From Actinomycetota bacterium (GTDB lineage Bacteria > Actinomycetota > Actinomycetes > Nanopelagicales > Nanopelagicaceae), in assembly GCA_009702525.1 (NCBI GenBank), contig WLHW01000045.1, positions 1 through 9,896 on the forward strand: a DNA stretch of 9,896 bases, read 5' to 3'. The translations under genes were made by a program, and so were the position numbers. Positions within the stretch are counted from its first letter, which is position 1. Every line of letters starts with the position of its first letter. The notes below the pieces were generated by a model. It did not search any database and was not told the DNA's origin. It saw only the letters and a program-made list of their open reading frames with translations. Of this stretch, positions 7,526-9,896 are shown piece after piece.

Positions 7526-7553
7526 TTGCTGGCAAGATTACGTGTATTAACTT
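7526..7553 (+). promoter_or_regulatory. Candidate hup promoter
   Basis: TTGCTG at 7526-7531 (the strong TTG of a -35) is followed after 16 nt by TAACTT at 7548-7553, which fits TAnnnT. The start of transcription would fall near 7560, leaving a leader of about 18 nt that contains the GGAG ribosome site at 7566-7569. The -35 match is weak beyond its first three bases. Confidence 0.4.
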
Positions 7554-7577
7554 CAACCCAGTACTGGAGAGACCTTT

Positions 7578-7850
7578 ATGAATAAAAAAGAAATCGTTGC
7601 AAAGCTAGCCGCAGATTCAAAGCAGTCAGAGAGTGCTGTCTCATCAGTTCTCGAGGCTCTTGAAGGTCTAGCAATTTCAATGCTTCAGAGCAAGGAGAAG
7701 CTAGTTCTCCCAGGCTTTATTTCAATTGAGGCAGTTGCTCGTGCAGCACGTTCCGGACGCAACCCACAAACTGGTGCAGTTCTTCAGATTCCTGCTCGCA
7801 CTGGCGTCAAGGTAAGCGCTGGAACAAAGCTTAAGAAGGCAGTTGCTTAA
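7578..7850 (+). CDS. hup: HU-type histone-like DNA-binding protein (HupA-like)
   Basis: The 90-residue length is standard for HU. An N-terminal helical dimerisation region (2-43) is followed by PGFISIE and the DNA-binding beta-arm with RAARSGRNPQTG (about 56-67), then IPA and a KVSAGTKLKKAVA tail. The arm includes the conserved Asn-Pro pair, whose proline intercalates into DNA in this family. The VKVSAG-x-KLK ending and PGF segment look like actinobacterial HupA, and there is no long Lys/Ala-rich C-terminal extension as in mycobacterial HU or HupS. HU homodimers bend and compact the nucleoid. GGAG at 7566-7569, 8 nt before the ATG, fixes the start. The gene appears monocistronic, with its own promoter and terminator. 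HU prefers bent DNA, so the upstream A-tract block suggests autoregulation (inference). Confidence 0.96.
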   Translation: MNKKEIVAKLAADSKQSESAVSSVLEALEGLAISMLQSKEKLVLPGFISIEAVARAARSGRNPQTGAVLQIPARTGVKVSAGTKLKKAVA

Positions 7851-7864
7851 TTAACTAGCTTTTT

Positions 7865-7910
7865 TATAAAGGGAGGGCGTGAGAAATTCACTCCCTCCTT
7901 TTATATTTTT
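7865..7910 (+). terminator. Rho-independent terminator of hup
   Basis: Arms 7865-7882 and 7888-7905 pair over 18 positions with one G-T wobble and one mismatch, with a GAAAT loop at 7883-7887. A T-rich tail continues to TTTTT at 7906-7910. It starts 15 nt after the hup stop. The T run is on the plus side. The convergent gene ends at 7909, so the same stem may also serve the minus strand, but there only TTTA follows the GC-rich part. Confidence 0.82.
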
Positions 7911-9015
7911 ATAGAGTTGTCACCTGGTGCGTTGCCTTGCTTAACCACGCTGGATTTATCTCTACGCCCCATCCAGGCGCTGAAGGAATTTGAATCATGC
8001 CACCGTCAATAGCGAATGGATCTCCAAGAAATAAATCTTTTTGCCATGGGTAGTAATCAAAGCCTTCAATAGAAAACTCAAGGTATTTGCCGGGATTATC
8101 AATGGCACCTAATAAATGCATAGTACAGATTGTTACAAGTGAGAGATTGGCGCTGTGTGGGGTGATGGGCATATTGGCTTTTTTAGCCATCTCCACAACT
8201 TTTAACGTGCGCCAAATGCCTCCCATATACATGATGTCGGGCTGTAAAATATTTACTGCACGCATATCGATCATGCGTTGCCATGTAACTAAATCCCAAT
8301 CTTGTTCGCCACCAGTTACATCGATCGAAAGCGCATCGGTGACTTGTTTTGTCTCCTCGAGCTCCCAGTACTTACACGGTTCTTCAAAGTGCGTAATACC
8401 TTCGGCCTCAAGGAGTGCACCAACTTCAATTGCACGTTTAGGTGAAAAACCACTATTGCCATCGACCAATTTTGAAATTCCATCACCCAGTGCGCGAGAA
8501 ACCACTGGGACAACTTCTTCTGTGCGTCCTGGCCATTCGTCAATATCATTTCCGCACTCTGCAGCTACGCGCCATTTAAATGCATCAAAGCCATACGTGT
8601 CACGCAACTGTACGAAGCGTTCGGCTTCCTCTTGTGGTGTGATGTCGCGCTTCATGGACGATGCATATGTGCGAAGTTTCTTTGGAAGGCCCCCAAGCAG
8701 CTCGACAACTGGCTTACCTTCGGCGCGGCCACGTAGATCCCACAGCGCGGTATCTAGCCCGGCATTTGCTCGGCATCGATAACTTCCAGGATATTTATGT
8801 TCTTTAGCTTCGATAAGCGTAATTAAGGCACCGATATCGGATGCATCGTGACCGATTGCCCATGGGGCAATTTGGCGGTGAAAAACTTTGGCAGTTATGT
8901 CGGCGTTATATGTAGAGGTTTGACCCCAACCAATATGTCCATCGGTTGTCGTCACCTTCACAAAACAAACAAACTCATCGGTGAATGTCTCTAGCGATGA
9001 GATTTTTCCAAACAT
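7909..9015 (-). CDS. Mandelate racemase/muconate lactonizing enzyme family protein (probable sugar-acid dehydratase or epimerase)
   Basis: The protein is 368 residues, usual for this enolase-superfamily group. An N-terminal capping domain (about 1-110) is followed by the TIM barrel. The MR-subgroup residues are visible in order: K147-W-R149 at the end of the second barrel strand, metal ligands D185 (VDGNSG), E211 or E212 (FEEP) and E237 (GGEQ), then D260 (QPD) and H287 (TPHSAN), the His-Asp dyad, and E313 (LEFS). Known members abstract the proton alpha to a carboxylate, then dehydrate or epimerise an acid sugar with Mg2+. The specific substrate cannot be read from this; the second base position is Arg rather than the Lys of mandelate racemase. 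The start ATG overlaps the ABC ATPase stop by one base (TAATG), with a weak AAAGG upstream, so the enzyme is probably translated with the transporter and acts on its cargo. Cytoplasmic. Confidence 0.88.
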   Translation of the reverse strand: MFGKISSLETFTDEFVCFVKVTTTDGHIGWGQTSTYNADITAKVFHRQIAPWAIGHDASDIGALITLIEAKEHKYPGSYRCRANAGLDTALWDLRGRAEGKPVVELLGGLPKKLRTYASSMKRDITPQEEAERFVQLRDTYGFDAFKWRVAAECGNDIDEWPGRTEEVVPVVSRALGDGISKLVDGNSGFSPKRAIEVGALLEAEGITHFEEPCKYWELEETKQVTDALSIDVTGGEQDWDLVTWQRMIDMRAVNILQPDIMYMGGIWRTLKVVEMAKKANMPITPHSANLSLVTICTMHLLGAIDNPGKYLEFSIEGFDYYPWQKDLFLGDPFAIDGGMIQIPSAPGWGVEINPAWLSKATHQVTTL

Positions 9016-9896
9016 TATCCAGCAGCCTTTACAAACACTGGCAAATCTAGAAGTGAAACTTTCACAGGAGCACCCGCACCAAGACCAGCGGCATCAGGAC
9101 TTGGCAGCTGTGCAGTGACGCGAGTTCCATCATTGAGGGAGATACTTAAGCGACAGGTTGCCCCTAAGAAGCTAGCTGAGAAGACCGTTGCATTTGCTGA
9201 CTTACTTGCAACAACGTCAATGCTTTCAGGTCGCACGAGTGCAATTCCGTTACCAGATGTAACTGAGCCGGGAAGAGTTTTTACTACCCCACCAAGAATT
9301 TCAATTGTTCCACTGCTTACTTTTCCAGCAATCGGGTTAGTTAAACCTACGAATTCAGCAACAAAGGCAGTAGTTGGGCGATCATAGAGTTCGGCCGGTG
9401 CTGCAATTTGTTCAAGAACACCATTGCGCATGACACCGACTCGATCGGCAATGCTAAGTGCTTCTTCTTGATCGTGAGTTACGAAAAGAGTTGTGGTACC
9501 TAGCTCGACTTGAATGCGACGAATTTCTTCGCGGAGCTGTGTGCGAACTTTCGCATCTAGAGCTGAAAGTGGTTCATCTAGAAGTAAAACTTTTGGAGAT
9601 ATTGCTAAAGCGCGCGCAAGTGCTATGCGCTGTTGTTGTCCACCAGATAATTGGTATGGATAGTGATTAACGTGAGTAGAGAGGCCAACTAAATCCAATA
9701 ACTCACCTGAGCGAGCTTTGCGCTTATCAGCAGTTGTTTTATTTGCCCGAAGTTTTAAGCCGTATTCAACATTTTCACGCGCAGTCATATGAGGAAATAA
9801 GGAGTAAGCCTGAAAGACCATTCCCATTCCACGCTTGTTTGCATTTTGGAAAGTGACATCTTTGCCATCCACAATCATCTGACCGCGATCTAGCCC
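9015..9896 (-). CDS. ABC transporter ATP-binding subunit, PotA/FbpC-like, N-terminus beyond the window
   Basis: The frame stays open to the window edge: reading minus, the edge begins with GLDRGQ just before Met at 9878, the residues that normally follow Walker A (…IAGLD…G). The Met at 9878 is therefore internal, and Walker A lies outside. Visible motifs are the Q-loop MVFQAYSLFPHMT, signature LSGGQQQR, Walker B VLLLDEP with the D-loop SALD, and H-loop FVTHDQEEA, all intact. A C-terminal TOBE-type domain follows (after FVAEFVGLTNPIAG, with VRPESIDVV). The FVAEFVG-x-TNP-x-AG junction is more like the spermidine/putrescine, iron and phosphonate group (PotA, FbpC, PhnT) than the CUT1 sugar ATPases, whose linker usually has FIGSP-x-MN. 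It should energise import by permeases encoded upstream, outside the window. Its stop overlaps the sugar-acid enzyme start, tying import to catabolism. The cargo is not certain. Confidence 0.93.
   Translation of the reverse strand, partial: GLDRGQMIVDGKDVTFQNANKRGMGMVFQAYSLFPHMTARENVEYGLKLRANKTTADKRKARSGELLDLVGLSTHVNHYPYQLSGGQQQRIALARALAISPKVLLLDEPLSALDAKVRTQLREEIRRIQVELGTTTLFVTHDQEEALSIADRVGVMRNGVLEQIAAPAELYDRPTTAFVAEFVGLTNPIAGKVSSGTIEILGGVVKTLPGSVTSGNGIALVRPESIDVVASKSANATVFSASFLGATCRLSISLNDGTRVTAQLPSPDAAGLGAGAPVKVSLLDLPVFVKAAG

Noticed and set aside
8087..8782. Open plus-strand frame of 231 codons inside the MR-family gene
   Set aside because: It is antisense to a clear enzyme gene with all catalytic motifs, its product is Ser/Arg-rich without recognisable domains, and no ribosome site is apparent.
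9015..9878. ABC ATPase starting at Met 9878 and lacking Walker A (a broken gene)
   Set aside because: The frame continues to the window edge with GLDRGQ, the usual residues after Walker A, so it is cut by the window rather than damaged.

Overview
The window reads as a compact chromosomal segment from an actinobacterium with unusually low GC: the DNA looks near the mid-40s percent by eye, which I did not compute. The 90-residue HU protein is closest in pattern to actinobacterial HupA-type proteins, the MmpL/RND exporter is of the actinobacterial YdfJ/MmpL type, gaps are very short and genes overlap. Streamlined planktonic freshwater actinobacteria (acI/Nanopelagicales type) would fit, but this is inference from style, not a marker-gene call. 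I see no mobile element, rRNA, tRNA, CRISPR array or prophage signature.

Layout. Positions 1-2293 (+) hold two co-directional genes for probable secreted beta-sandwich proteins: the 3' part of one gene (open from base 1 to 585) and a complete 561-residue protein with a signal peptide. A hairpin with a short T run ends this unit, and the hairpin lies inside the last codons of the convergent exporter gene. Positions 2309-7374 (-) form one probable operon, tldD-tldE-mmpL. TldD carries the HExxxH metalloprotease motif and the distal cysteine. TldE is its partner without the metal site; its start overlaps the tldD stop as ATGA. An MmpL-family exporter follows 18 nt later, with its start codon inside a perfect 10-bp hairpin.

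Positions 7375-7577 are a divergent regulatory region between tldD (-) and hup (+). It contains helically phased A-tracts (predicted bent DNA), a plausible hup promoter, and a tldD -10 element placed so that a leaderless transcript beginning at GTG codon 3 is plausible. The hup gene (7578-7850) is followed by a strong terminator at 7865-7910.

Positions 7909-9896 (-) hold an ABC transporter ATPase of the PotA/FbpC-like type, cut by the window end just after where Walker A would be. Its stop overlaps by one base (TAATG) the start of a mandelate racemase/muconate lactonizing (enolase superfamily) enzyme with the complete acid-base and metal residues of the MR subgroup. This looks like uptake plus first catabolic step for an acid sugar or similar small carboxylate.

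The least explained parts are the two secreted genes at the left. The larger shows an internal A-B-A'-B' duplication, and I cannot assign it a function.
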